A DNA stretch of 62,628 nt, taken from positions 1 through 62,628 of the forward strand of contig JAQGDQ010001102.1 in the NCBI GenBank assembly GCA_030141605.1, written 5' to 3'. Position 1 is the stretch's first letter; each line of letters begins with the position of its first letter. Positions 10,492 to 25,400 of the stretch are shown here, in pieces. The translations under genes were made by a program, and so were the position numbers. The notes below the pieces were generated by a model. The model was not told the DNA's origin. It made no database searches and saw only the letters and a program-made list of their open reading frames with translations. The DNA comes from Tubiluchus corallicola (taxonomy: Eukaryota > Priapulida > Priapulimorpha > Priapulimorphida > Tubiluchidae).

Positions 10492-13400
10492 GTATGTATC
10501 TAAAGTGGCAATTTTTGGTAACTAACTTCATATTTATTTAGTGTACAGACTTGTTCCAGCATCGTCAGTGCACAAACAAAATAACCAATTTGATGATGAA
10601 GTAATAATTGGTGCGTTAAATAAGGAAGATGTTAACTTTAATTTGAAATACTGTACTTTTAGTGGCTGTAGAATTTTTTCGAAGTTCATCAGAATATTAG
10701 ATACTGTTTCAGTATCTTGTTATGACATATGTTTTTGTAGGAAAACTGTTGTTTCAAACTTGAAACTAATGTAAAAGTTTCGATTAATATCTTGCTTGAT
10801 ATATCATTAAGGTTCATGTATCGGGACTCGAGACAATAAGTTGCAAAATTGAGACTTAGTCTTGACATGAGACTTGAACTTTTGTAGGACTTGGCTTGAT
10901 TTGACACTTGACCAAGTGACATGACTCAATTGGTTTGCCAGTCTTTACTAGCTGTTTAAGAGTTTATATCAAAAAAAGTACACCAGTTTTTAATCTTTTA
11001 GAATCATATACTAATTAACGGGATAAGTAATGCTTCTGTTATTGAATTACAAATTTTGTGTAATGTTAGAAGTGCAGCCCATAATTTACCTTCATACTGT
11101 CTTATCTTATAGTCAGTGTAATAGTAGTGGAATGTCTATTCTTGGTTAACGTGTAAAGACAAGTGACAAATTTTGAGGTGATGTAGGCCACACATTTACA
11201 GTTACGTAATTATTGAGATATGTGATTTGCAGATGCAATGCATTTGTTTAGCTAATAATTTAGAAGTTCATAAATAGCACTAAATTTGATTGCACAAGTG
11301 TTTGACACTACTCTATGCTCTTTTGGTTCTGGTCATTTAAATGTTCTTGTGTGCCGTTTGTTTCTGTCGTAGGACGTACTCTATTTAGACTGTAAATGTA
11401 GTGTAGTTTGACATGTAAAAGGAATTATCAAATAATCTTTTTGTTTTTAGAATTACATAATTATAGTTAGTACTGAATGTGTCTGCGGCTGATAATCATA
11501 AATATTTTTATATAGGTTAGTAGTTCTGTATGTCATGTAAAGAAGAAAAGTCCAACAACACGTGCCAGTCTCTTAAAAACTTCTGCTTGTGTAAATGATA
11601 GACACCGATATAATTTACATTTTTGATGTCTTAATCTTTTGCAATTAATTTTAATAAACTTTTAATTTACCTGTTGAAGTTGATTTTAATTTTTCTAATG
11701 TCTTTGTAGAGTCATCATATGCAGAAGAAAAGTCCATGCCGTGTAAGAAGTTCAGCAGAATTGGCTGAAGTAAAATCTTGTAACCCACCTACTGATGAAA
11801 GAAATGATTCTTCACATTCACAGCCGCCAGCTGTAGGTGTGGCAACATCTTGTCACTCACCATTGCCCAAGAAACGCAAACCACAGACACCAAAAAATGA
11901 TAGACAAATAAGTAACATGTTGACAGAATTGTCAACACCTAAGGATATTTCACAATCTCCTGATGTTGCACCAAGAACTTCAGTAACCAACTCACAGTGT
12001 ACACCGAGTACACCCAGAAGAAAAGTTTTGGCAGAAGTTGGTATGCTGAGAAACAAGATTCAGTCTCCTAATATAAAACCAAGAACATTAAGAAATTTAT
12101 GCAAACCAGTGAGTTCAGAAAAAGGACACAGTCCAGTTGTTACACCAAGAAAGTCAAAAAGTAATCTTAAAGCTAACGTTGGTATAGAAGCTTCTTGTTC
12201 TACTAGGAATGTGCATGTGCAAGGCAGTAAGCATAATTCACAGAATACTCCTAAAAATAGGCTCAACCTAGACAAACCTTTGTCTCGTGGTTGTATGAAC
12301 TCACAAGAAGACAATAAGTGTCAAGTAAGTTTATTTTTTGTTTCTTTATTGAAGTAACAGTTCGGCCTTATCATTGTTTTTTCAGAAAAGTTCAAGGTGC
12401 ACGTTGTAGAATGATATTGCACTCGATTTGTAAAATAATCAACTACATTCAAACTTCTTTATACCACCTGCTTTGGGACAAGAAAAAAGTTGGCGTTATA
12501 GCAAGTTTGGTATTATAACAAGGTGTGTTAAATTTTGGCAAAAATAAATCACAAAACAGTCAGATGAGTGCACAGATTCGAGTCCTCAATTTTCGCTCTA
12601 AAGGTTAATGAATTAAAGAAAATTATTAAATTAATCATTTGTGAACTGAATTAATGACTCACTCAGAATCAGTCATCTTTATTAAAAACCATTTTTTACA
12701 TAATAAACGTGTTCTGTACTCAACTACATATATAAAAGACTGTAGGTCAACTGCTTCATTAAATATGTCTGTATATAAAAAAAGGTTAAGTCATAACTAC
12801 GAATTTCTTACTGATGAAAAAAAGCCACACGTTTTCTTGTCAGTTTCCGTTATGACTACATGCCATTATGTGGTGCATTCATTTTGATTATGCAATGTGC
12901 ATTATAGCTTGCAAGCATTAAAAATGTGATGACGTGCATTATTTTATACAACACGCGACGTTTAGCCAGTGACTGCAACTCGGCTGGGCATGTAGCAACC
13001 TCGTACTGTGGGCATTATATCAAGAAGCTGCTGGCATTATTTGAGAGACTGAGACTGCTGGTGATATTTTCTCAATAACACCTATATTAACTTGCCTGGC
13101 AGATGGTGGGTAATGGGGTGGCACATTTATATATAAAATATTACCTATATTAATTTGCCTGGCAGATGGTGGGTAATGCGGTGGCACATTTATATATAAA
13201 ATATTACCTATATTAATTTGCCTGGCAGATGGCAGGTAATGGGGTGGAGCGTTTATATACCTGGCGGTATACGGTATATATAACGGGTTATTTTTATATA
13301 CAGTCGAATACAACCGTTTTGTTCCTGGCCATTTTGTAAGCGGTAGACGAGTTTGGCTTTATAACGGGGAGTGGTGTAATGAGGCTTGACTGAAATTATA

Positions 13401-16400
13401 TAATTAGATGCTTTTACCTTTGGGATAACTGTTTTCTCGACAGTTGAATGCTAATGTTATTTGAACAAGGCTGAGGAAACTACTTTATACTTAAATAATC
13501 CTGAAAAATCTGCACATTTTGGTAAAAAAACTCAGCTTCCGATGATGCACAGTTACATGCGGCAATACCATAAGGCACAGTGACTCATAGGACTACACTA
13601 TGCAGTCATAAGCCTGGAACTACCAAAACAGTTAATAGTTAATAAGGTGTAGTCAAAGGTGAGATTTCTTCTTAAAATAGAAAAATTATTATATTTTTTA
13701 AAAGAGCTATTTTAAACAGAAAAGTTTCACATTCAGGTTGCTTAAATAAACAGTTACTATTGTATAGTTAACCTCTTGGAAAAAAATCACATTTTTGTTT
13801 TCACACGTTTGTGCTCCTCTCCCCCAACCCCATTGGGAAAAGTAGTTTGCTAGGCTTTCTGTTGCATTCTGTTTCTGTTTAAATTTATGCTTCTAGGCTG
13901 GAATATGAGAAGCTAGATAGGAGTGGATAGCATAAACACAATTAGCACATGCATTTACATAAGTAGCTTTGTGTTTGATGTAATATGTGCCAAATACATG
14001 TATTAGCCATGTAGCTTCATTAGGACAAGTTAAAATGTGCTAAAGTAGTGACTTACTGATCTGACAATTAATTCAGATCAATTAATTTGTAACTTTGTTG
14101 TATAGCATTTAAATTGACAGATTTTTACATTAAAATACCTTTTCAGTAGAAATAAACAGTTGGGTATTAGGTTTAACAATTATGTGTAAAAGCAGTTGTT
14201 TCTTTTAGTAAATGCCTTGTAAATATTTGTCAAATTTAATAAAAATTAGTAACTTCTTAGAACTTCTAATATGTATAAAACTTTTAGTCCAGGTACATGT
14301 GCTAGTACCAGTACTAGTACTAGTTAATAAATGCTTGAATTAGCTTAAATTTGTGTGTAGCCATAATGTAAATTTCTCATCAATTGTGCTTGTTTCTGCA
14401 ATAACAACGGTTGCTGGTCTCTACCCTGACGTCAGACTACACAATATGGCCGAAATTTATCAAGTGCAAAACCCGCAGTTATATTACCACGATTATCAAA
14501 CCACCGTTGTAGTTGTTGTGCGCATGAAAATATTGAAATTTGATTTTATTTCGTTATTTCTGTTTTTCACCAGTAGATAGTTTTTGCATCAAGAATGTCT
14601 AGGTTGTTTACTTTAAATTACGTAAATTTGAAATGCTTTAATGCAAAAGTGATAAAATGAAGTAGAATTAGAAAACAGAGGATCTAAGATGATGTAATAC
14701 TTTAACTTATCATTTAGTAAGAACTAGCAGTGACATGTTCTGTCTAATATGAGCTAGTAGTCAGCATTATCTCAGTATTACATCTTAGTAATTTAATTAC
14801 TAAGTTGTTAATGAACTGCTGACTTGAATTTTGTCATAAAATATATAATGATGAAATCCAATCAGCTGATAATTTAATCCTTATCATCCAACCTCTGACT
14901 AGCCACAAAGCCCAGAACAAGTTTGCTATTATTCTATAATTTTGTGTAGCTTTCTCTCCCTCTTTTGCAGTTTTGCAGTTTTCTTCTAGTTAATTATAAA
15001 AATGTGAATACGGCAATGTATGAGATAATTTGTGAATATATTTCTCGATGTATCTCCTTTAAAATTTAACTAACAGAATGTTAGCATACACCAGGTTGGT
15101 CGCTTGCTAATTTAAAATTATTTAATATGGATGGGAAGTGATTCAGAAACAGATTCAAACTGTGTCTGTTTTCTGCATCATAGTGAAATTTTGTTTAATT
15201 AATAACAAGTAGAAAGCAACACTTTTCTGTATAACTACCCACTTTTGATGACTGCTAAATGATAAAGAACTAGAATATTTAACAGTAAATGATCAAATCC
15301 ACCGGGCTGACATTTAGTATGGATCTGCACAGAAGCAAAATCCCGAGTAAAATGTGTGAAAAATGTTAGATTGCTTTAACCTAAAAAAGTGTTTACTTTG
15401 TTGTTAAATTTTAGTTTTCACTACCTGAGAAAGGAGATGATGAAGTAGATTGCAGTGTAATTGTAGGTGTTAGAGCTCGGCCATTTAACAACAGGTATGT
15501 CACTATGTCTTCAATTCCAATTAGAGTAAGTCAGGTTGGCCTGAAGGTCTCTCTGTTTTGTGAAAATTTTGTCTTCTGCTTCTTCGTTAATTAACATAGC
15601 TAATGTTCATTTTGTCCATTTCATTATAGATTAATGGAAGCATGAACTGTCACCATAAATTTTCTCTACATTTATTTATTGACTTCTTTTTGATAAACTG
15701 AGCAGGTGTGTTTGCTGCTGCCCAAGTACACAAATTCTCTAGTAAAATGTATTGCTTACATGATACCCTGTAATGGTGGTGCTTTTATAGCTTTTTACTC
15801 TTTTGTGGCATTTAATATTCTTGTTTTAGGGAATTACTGGAAAGGCATCTAAGATGCATTGTTCAAATGACTGGAAACCAAATAAAGGTCACTTCTGATA
15901 CTGGTGCAGAGAATTATTTTCGTTATGACCACTGCTTCTGGTCTTTTGATAAGAAGGAGCCAACCTATGCTGACCAAGAAAGTGTTTACTGTTCTATTGG
16001 GAGGCCATTGCTGCACAAGGCATTAGAAGGTTACAATGTGTGTCTCTTTGCATATGGTCAAACATCTTCTGGAAAGTCTTATAGGTATTAATTTAGCATT
16101 GATCATTCAGGAGAAAAGTGCAGTCATAATACATTTTAAAATCATAACTATTATTTATTGACCACAAGTTTCAGTCTACAGGCTTTTAGATGATTTACAG
16201 ACATGGGTTTCGAAGGATTTAAAGCACCAAAAAACCTTCAATTGTTTGAAATTTTATTTCATCTGTACACCACCTTATTACGTATACAGCTTGTATTAGC
16301 AGCAACACTGCATAAAGCTTGAAAATTTAAATTCTCGTGGTGACCGTTAGGCACAGCCATTTTGATATTAGGTCATTTGAAACACGTTTAAATAACATTG

Positions 16401-19400
16401 CAAAAGTTTGGGAAAAATAATTAGAACATTCGTAGCACTCACTTCAGTAACTAAGCAATAGTATAAATTACTGCCTCTTGTCAGTAAAATTAAAAATACA
16501 TTTTTTGGTGAGTCAGTGGTCATTTTACCAGGTGACACAAACATTTTAAGTGACTACGAATTTTCTTTTCTAATTACGTAAGTCTTTCAAGCAGCTAAGA
16601 GTAATTCTGTTGTATAACTTTGTGTGGAATGTTTATCGGGACGTATTTTAAAATTGTCTTTTTCCCCCTTTAATTATTTACTACATTCATAAATGCATTA
16701 AATTTCGGTCAGTGCTACTTTTGTTTTTTGACATGTACTTTGGCATACATGTCTCTTGCACTCTACTGAATAACATCATTCAAATATGCTAAGCCATACA
16801 TTTTTGTACTAATTACTTGTCAAAAAATTACATGTACTAAAAGAAATGTCAAGTCAATGCACCAGAACATCAAGCAAAACATAATTTTTAACAATAGGGT
16901 TGGTTCCAATGACAATACGAGCTTTTGGGCAAGACATATTATCTAGGGTATACACACAATTTAAGAGGAATCATGCTAATTAGTATTTTTAATTTCATGC
17001 AGCATAATGGGTGAGCTTAATGAGCTGGGAATCATACCCAGATATTGTAAGGAGCTATTCAACAATGTCAAGTTGGACACATCTGTAGTTTGTGGTTTTG
17101 AGCTTAGCTATTTTGAGATCTACAATGAGAAAATTCATGATCTACTTGCTAGCAATGAACATGGAAAAGTTAACGTAAGTATTGATTATTTTTGTACAAA
17201 TTTTACTGCTGCATGACTGTTGCACATAGTTTCGCATATTAACTACTTAAAGTAAGTCTACAACGTGTGACTATGCAGTATATTTAACTCTATTCCAAGG
17301 GCGTAAAAATGTCTGCTGATTGTGTAATGTATCAATGCATACCATTAAATGTACACCAGCCCACCTGCTGTCATGTACTATAGGAATCAACATTCGTAAT
17401 TTTTTGAGTCACTATAAACTTCATCCTAATGAATGTTTTACTTGAACCTGGTAAGAAATTGAGATTTGTTGTAAGAATTATCAGTAATATGAATTAAGCT
17501 GTATCATCATTGCAGACGTACTATTGAATATTTCTAATTTGTCTGGCATGAGTTTGTATCATTTTGTTTCATTAACTCAATTTCAAGAGGCACACGTAAC
17601 ATTATGAGATTTCTTGGAGACTTAAGCTGACATATTTTTGCTATTTTGTATTTATTAGGCAGCAGTCTTTTTAAATTGTATATTGACTTACTTTGTCTTA
17701 AGGTAAAAGTGTTACATCTTGACATACGTATGACGTGTTTTTAGTGAAAATAATTAAGCAGTTTGATATGACATGGGATGTGACTCTTTGCAAGTGGCTT
17801 ATTCATTAGACTAACATACTGTATTATGAGCTTTCTTGAGATTAACAATCTTTTGCTACTATTTCATAACTTTATAACTGTATTTTATAAACATGTCCAG
17901 AAATAAAGTAGATTTGTAATTGCTTCTTTTTTGGTTATCCTACTCTTTTCTTGTTAAACTGAATATTTTAGTTGAAAGTAAGAGAACATCCGGTAATGGG
18001 TCCATATGTTGAAGATTTGACTAAAGTTCCTGCAGAGAATTTTGATGATGTGAAGGTAAGAGTAGACTGCTTTTATTTATTTTACTTATTTTACATTTGC
18101 TTGCATATACTTGGAGTGCAGTATTGACATTATCGACTAACAGCGTTAACATGCAGTATGACTTACACAACCTTGTGGGAAAGAGAGCATTCAGTATGCT
18201 TTCCAACCCATTTCCTAAACTATGCTAATAAGGAAATGCCATTAGTGCAAGAGTAGCAGGAACTACAATAAAAAATTGCAGACTTGGAAACTCAGTCAAA
18301 TTAGAAAATGAATGCTTCGTCCTTTACAGATCAGTCCAAGTTTTTTTATCTTAAGTTTACCTATCATTAGAACTCAAAACTAAAATGGTAACATGTATAA
18401 CTTGAAATGAAATGCGGGCACAGGTCCTGAGGGCATGTGGGGAACATGTCTCGAACATTAATTCTGATTGGGTGGGACCAGTATAATCCTAAAACCGTAG
18501 TGAGTATTCCTGATCCAAGAACTTGCCATCTGATCATATTACAATCATATTTCATCATATTGTAAGTGGGAAAAATATTTGCTTTCCAAATCGATTCTGC
18601 GACTTTTGTGCTAATGGGGTTTCCTCATAAAATTAATGTGTTTTAGAAATCAGGCAGTTTCTGCTGGCAGACAAGCTAAGCTGTAGCAGTTGCAATTTCA
18701 CTTGTGATAGCTGTATCACAATCAGTTCCAATGTGTCCTTCAGAAACCTCAAATGTAAATGGATAGACTGTTGTTGTTGTTGATAGTAACATGTTATGTT
18801 ATTTATGGTTCCTACCTCTTCCTCCTACCTGGAATACCTTATACGTGACTGACTGCTTCACTTACTTGGAATCACCATGACTGACCTCTTCACTTCACTC
18901 TTATCTGGAATCACCATGACTAACCATTTCACTAACCATATAGAAAAAACTCTTTATAGTTAGCTAGCTAAACCATTTTTATTTCAGCATTTGGAAATTG
19001 TGTTTTGATTTGTGTTTCTGTGGTACTGCATTAGACATTAGAAGAATTTATGATTGTGTTTTTTGAAACAGTTGCATTTTCTGTTGGAATAGCTCTTGTT
19101 TATGTTACTTTCATTATTTTGTTATCTATTAGATGTGGCTGGAGATGGGAAGTAAACAAAGAGCAACAGCAGCTACAGGAATGAATGACAAGAGCAGTCG
19201 ATCTCATTCTGTGTTTACTATAGAGCTGACTCAGAAAAGGGTAATCTCTACCAACTGTGTGATACTCTTTATTTTTATTAGAAGCTTAGAGTAGAAGCCC
19301 AGAAGCACTATCGTTTTTTTCAAGAGTTCAGGAAACATGTTTTGAAAGAATATTTCAATCGATTTTGTAAAATAATCAACTAATTAAATAAGTAATTAGA

Positions 19401-22400
19401 TGATTTTGTCTTTCACTAACTGTTTTACTGAGCACACCATGCAGACGTCGTCACAGAAAGGCTTGCAGTCTGTTTAGCTCTTTATCAAGGGTGGGCTGGC
19501 CCACCCAGACATCCAATTTTTCTGTTTAGGTCTTTTTACTAAACAAAGTAAGCTATTCCGTTATAATCTCCTGGAAATTGTGCACATTTTGGTATAAAAG
19601 TCAACTTCCTATAATATATGGTTCTGAAGTTGAGCGCAGTTAAACGGCAATGCTTGCTACATAGCACACAGACTAATAGGAATATTCTATGCAGTCATGG
19701 ACTTTCGAATTTGTAGGTAAAGAGATGTAGTCAAAAGGGTGAGATCTTCTTAAAGTAGCAACAATTCAGTAAAATATTCTATTTAAAAGAGTTACTATAA
19801 ATGGTAAAATTAATATGTGCAGGAAATGTTTGCTAATCTGGTGAGGAAGGCCCAAGATGCATAAATTGCACTGTGTAGTACTTAGTCGTTGCTGGCTTTT
19901 TGCAGCAGCATGTCAACTTTTTGTGACGGTAGGACTCCAGTTTATGAAACCATAAAATACTGGTACGGTTATCTATGTCAGCACACGTGTCAGTTATTAG
20001 CTAATGAAAGGTATCACTTATTTTTATTGCTTTGTGTCACTGAAGTTGCTAAACGTAGTACAGTGTTATCTGAATGCTAGTATACACGTGACAGCAGGCA
20101 CTGGTATACCAGCTAAATAGTACATACATTATTCATTAGCAGTGGAGGTTAGAGCAAGTAAGAATCCGTAAACTGTGATTTACCAATCTGACTAATGATT
20201 TATAATTTTATTGTATGGCAGGTACATTTTTAAGTTTATAATCATTATTATCAGTAAACCTTTTTATTGTCTTTTACAGATTATATCTTGATAATGATTG
20301 GCAAACTGTTGTTCTAGACTAAACATACCTGCCAGTTTGCCATCTGTTATAACTATTGCTTTTTGCTTAAAAAAATGACAAGACCTTGTATAATTAGGAC
20401 GGCTCCAGATCTAAATTATTTTGTAGAATATATCTTTCTAAAGACCTTAAACGAGTGTCCACTGCTTTTCTGTTTAGAGCGTTGAATTACCTTGATAAGC
20501 AGAATAAATCTGTAATGTTTTCAATTTTGTTGGCCAGTCTTTCACACTGATTGATTGATGTGCACCACTGCAAACAAAATAACTTTGGATAATTATTTAT
20601 TTTTTAATATCTCATTAAGTACTTTAGCTTCACACTATTTTTATTATTTTTTTAATTGATCACATTTCTTTCAAGTTAATTGGAGCATTGCCTGTTGCTA
20701 AGAAAATAATTTTTTGTTGTTATTGTATTGCTTTTTCTTGTAGTTTACCTAAGTTTTTGTTGGTTGCTGTAATTTTTGTGTCACAGTACCTTTGTTTCAG
20801 GTGGAACTTATTAATGATGTCAAGCACGAGTCGAGTAGGATAAGCAGAGTAAACCTTGTTGATTTAGCTGGTAGTGAGCGTGCAGGGCTTGCTAATACTA
20901 CTGGTGATAGATTTAAGGTAATCTTATTTTAAGCTTCCAGTTCCCAGTGCAAGAAAAAACACAAAAATACAAAATACATCTGATAATCAGTTATATACTA
21001 TCTAGTTCAAAGTAGTAAATAAACTGCTGATATATTAATATAATTGATATGTACAGTAAAATGTAGTCAACCGTTGAGACAGAGAGTAAGAGGGCAGCCA
21101 GAGAGGATAACTTCATAATGTGTAAGGTCATACCTTTTTTAAATATCTTGAAGGCATGCAGTGCAGAAATAAATTACCTGTTTGTTGTTGCTTTCAACAT
21201 ATTTGACATGTACAGAGTATCAGGAGTAGTAAAAGATGTAGAAAATTTTAGTAATCATCCTTGATTAAATGTGCCTTTCAGGAAGGAGTGAATATAAACA
21301 AATCGCTAATGATGCTGGGTAAAGTCATTCAGCAGCTTGCAAACCGTACCAGCAAGAAGAAGGTGTTTATTCAGTACAGGGATTCTGTTCTAACCTGGTG
21401 AGTGATGCAGAAAAAACATGCGCCCACATGTTATAGGGATGCTTAGTGGCTACAAATGATTTTTGATAAGTACATTGATAATCGAACAGTTACTTTGGCA
21501 GCATATACTGCACACGACATGTCAAACATTTGGCAATTGTAATCACTATTTTTCATTCACCAATAAAAAAAACTTGGCCAAAACTGTACTATACACTTTT
21601 TGTTATCAGGCTTTGCCAAATGATCTCGGCCGCGAGATTGCACGTAGGTTAGTGTTTTTGCTTAGCTGTTGCATAGATTTTGAATTTTTGTTTTACGTGT
21701 TTGTCAGGGTGGGACTTCTGTTGAATGAGTTTTTTTGATTAAAATGTAATTAGAGATGCAAAGGATGGAGCATTTTACCATTCACCTTTGACTTTTCCTG
21801 TTTATACCCATGTCAGGTAGAGAAGGAATTTCAAGGTTTGAGTCTACAATTAAGTTTTCTTGACTGAATCAATACATTCTCTGTGTGTAAGGCAGAGGTT
21901 GAACTTCAAGGATTGTTTACTGAAAACTTGAATGTATGCTCTTTAGAAGCATTTGGCTTTGATCTTTGACTCTTCAGTTTGGTATTATGCCCGTTTTGTG
22001 ACATTTGAATCAATAGTCTCTGAATTTCCTAATCAGTGTAGCTGTTGTACTTGGTCATTCTAAAAGTATTATCCACACCCTCACTAAATCTGTGAGTGGT
22101 TAAAATTTTGTACTATTTGTTCACAAAGTATGTGCACTTTGCTTAATTTCTTGTTGCAATTTGTTGTAAATTGGTAAATTTGTTTATTTCATTTTTGTTT
22201 TAGGCTGTTGAAGGAGAGTTTAGGTGGCAATTCAAGAACTGCAATGCTTGCAACTATTAGTCCTGCTAATATTCATTATGAAGAGACTATGAGTACCCTC
22301 AGGTATGCTCGACAAGCCAGGAATATTGTCAATACAGCTCATGTTAATGAGGATCCGAGTGCTATTATTATCAAAGGTAAGGTTGCATGGATATATTAGT

Positions 22401-25400
22401 ATACCTGTGTACAGTAGTAATGGCTGTAGTCAAACTGGACTGATTTTTTTTGTACCATGATATCTTTTCTGTGTACAAATGTTTCATTTTAACAAGGATT
22501 GGTCTAATTTTGCATAATCCATTGCTTTAGAGATCTATTTTCGATTTTGCTTAAAGGGGTAAGACATTTCTTGTTGGTGTTGTTGAGTTGCTAGTAGCGT
22601 AAGACTACCACAGTTGTGCTTTTTTCGCTAACAATTTGCTACACATTGACTTGTTTTATCATTATAAGTTTTAAGTAACCCTGTAATTTTTGTTAAACTA
22701 CTTAACTTTGTACAATGGAAATGTACACTATCTTCTATAGTTACGAAATCTGCTGTAGAACTTGTATGGAGTCTTCAAGCAGGACTTGGCATGGCTAAAA
22801 CCCAGAAAGTCTTGAATGCATTCTCTCATATCAAACGGCAAGAATAGAATTGTACACTTTCTTCATAGTTTTCCAGATTTTCCAATTCTTACACATGTAG
22901 CATCTTTTCTAGAGCATCTTGTTACTCTCGATGATAGAGCCAAGCGTGGTGCAAGCCTGACATAAAATGCCTACCTTGGTCAGAATGATTCATTTTTTTT
23001 AAAACAAACAACGATGAATGCATGCAGACTTTTGGTATGTGCGCAGCTGCTGAATGGCTTTTAGATAGCGTGTTAATGCACATACGCTAGTTAATATGTA
23101 TGAATTCAATACCTTTCATAGCTTTCAGGTTTTTTTGACAGTCATTTTACTAAGTAGTTCGTGGAAGGTTGGTACAAGATGAAGTTTATTATATTTTGGT
23201 TGGCCTTCCAATCGTGTGATAAGTGTGACGATTTGTAGCAATCTATCACATCCTTTCCAATGGTGTTTCCAATAAAAGTATTCCAAAGTACCATTGTTCA
23301 CCCTTTTGTGGACAGATAATGGGCAGCAGTCAAGGTCAATGAAAGGTTTCTGGTTTATCACTAGTGGCTTTATCTCTTCAGCAAGTGTAACTGGCTGAAA
23401 CATCTTGTTAAATAGCATTAACAGGGAAGATAGAGTTGACTTGACAGAGTTTCTTAAAAACAGCTGGTTTAATTCTTTGTTGCCAGTGAAATCATTTACA
23501 AGCAACAGAAATTTTCTGCGTAGGAAGAGCAGGACCGACACCTCCAGTAACTGGACCTGTTATTAAGTTTGATGGAGGTTAGCTTCATCTGTTTTGCTCT
23601 TAGTAAAAGATTTAAGTATTTCCTCTCTGAATACATTAACATAGTATTAGAGTTGCCGTGGAGATTTAGCAGCATTGGCAATAGATTTGGAACACTTCTT
23701 CTTTCCTGTTTGAGACCTTAATTTGAAGATCAAACGACTTTTCTTTTAGAAGGAGGCACAAGTTTTGTCCAAACTTAAAACAAAGGCCAAGCCAGCAACA
23801 TGTTATTTTGAAATTTCAGTTCTCATTATTTAGAATAACTTCTAAATCGTTTTGTTCACTGACACTGCTAATTTCTAGTGTACCCAAGTAATTACTCGCT
23901 TTGTTTATTACGCGAGCCTAATATTTCTATCCCGGTTCCAACAATGAAAATGCAGACATTATTTCTATAATCCATTCTTGGGGAATTTGAAATTTAAATG
24001 CCATCTTCTGTTATGCACTTCTACAGTAAGTATGATAGTATACTAGCAGACTATATTACATATAGCTGCTGCTTTGGCCACTAACAAAGATACAAATTAA
24101 ATGGATTATTAACTTCAACAGCACACAAAAGGGTAACACAGATTACTTTAGTCCCGTATTCTCTACACTGTATTAATGGTGCTCAGTGTGGTACCTAGGC
24201 TGATTTAGATGACTCATTGACAAAGCTTGCTATGAAGTAATTAAGGTCTGTCTAGCAGATAAAAACTCCGAGTCAAATGCTTTGTCTGGAAAAATACTAA
24301 CTTTCGCGATTTACAGCTCCTGTGTTCAGGCTTTCAGGGTGTAATAAAAGAATGCTCATTATTAACATAACAGTGCTGTTAGTTAAAATGCACCAGTGGT
24401 TATTTTTATTTGTGAATATAAATGATTACAGTTTCTTCACTGAATTTTCACAATCGGGTACCCAGGTACCCTTTGGGTATAAAGAAGAGGGTATCTGAGT
24501 GTGATTTTTGCTAGGCCACTACCCGTGTAAACACTACTAATTTCACTGCTGTTCAATATCTACCTAAGGCTTTGTGCATTACGACTGCCTATGTGCATTA
24601 GTTTGCATTTAAACTCGTTGAAGCAAGGTTACCACTTAACAGGATTTGCATATTCCGTCAGTATCTGTTTGAAAATTCATTGTAGAGGTGTATCATCTTT
24701 TAAGCACATAGATATCTTTGTATCATCAGCAAATATATGGATAGTGTGTTGCTGACAATCTCTGGCAGATTCCGCTTTCCACCATAACCCAGTGTGAGTG
24801 TTTGCCATTGCCGTTTTTCCTTTAAAGCCATTTCAGTAACTTACTAGTTACACTGTACGATTCGAATTTTAGCAGCAATTGTCTATGTGGCACTGAATCG
24901 GATGTCCTATTAAAGCCTAGGACATCTCCTGGTATGCTGGCGTCTAATGAAACAGTCCATTCTTTCAAAACACTTAGTAAATGCATCATTACAGATCAAT
25001 CTGGGATAAATCCTTCTGCCAGATTTTGATCTGCTTATAAAGAATCGTCATAATTATGACGAATTAGGTTGCCCTGTACAAATTTTTGAGTGACTTTCTA
25101 CTGCAGCCGCTATTTTACCTAGTTACTAAAGTAAATAATTTTCACCTGTGTGTTAAGATTTGTTGTCAATGTGTATAATGCTGAAAATCGAGGTTTCCCA
25201 AACTATTATTCAATCTAATCTTGTTGTCAATGCCATTGCTAACATAAACAGTAACTATGGCAACCAGTTTACAAGAATAACATTTTATATTATTCCGCGA
25301 GACATATATGGTAACCTTGGCTTGATGGGCATTAGGTAGGTCGTTAAAAATAAAAAGATCAGTAATGACATGGTTGTTAAGGCTGATCTGCATGGGGCAG

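Larger units (their letters stand above)
12325..15414 (+). other. KIF14 intron 2 with repeats
   Basis: This 3.1-kb intron holds a 63-bp minisatellite (13079-13266), a small CAGTC-ended element (13301-13392) and a diverged dispersed repeat (about 13470-14130). A CRE-like TGACGTCA palindrome lies at 14428-14435 in a locally CpG-richer patch. The remainder shows nothing recognisable. Confidence 0.6.

Noticed and set aside
12654-12887. 77-codon plus-strand ORF in intron 2
   Set aside because: No domain, low-complexity composition, inside a confirmed intron with strong flanking splice sites.
13020-13313. 97-codon minus-strand ORF with [10 protein letters not shown] repeats
   Set aside because: It is the translation of the 63-bp minisatellite (63 is a multiple of 3, so the frame stays open).
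14353-14580. 75-codon ORF with a CRE-like TGACGTCA nearby
   Set aside because: No similarity recognised; a lone palindrome and slightly higher CpG are not enough for a promoter call.
23125-23541. 138-codon ORF on the minus strand in kinesin intron 10
   Set aside because: It lies downstream of a minus-strand LINE relic but shows no motif of LINE C-termini or any family I know, and no supporting splice or start context. Treated as chance or unrecognisable relic.
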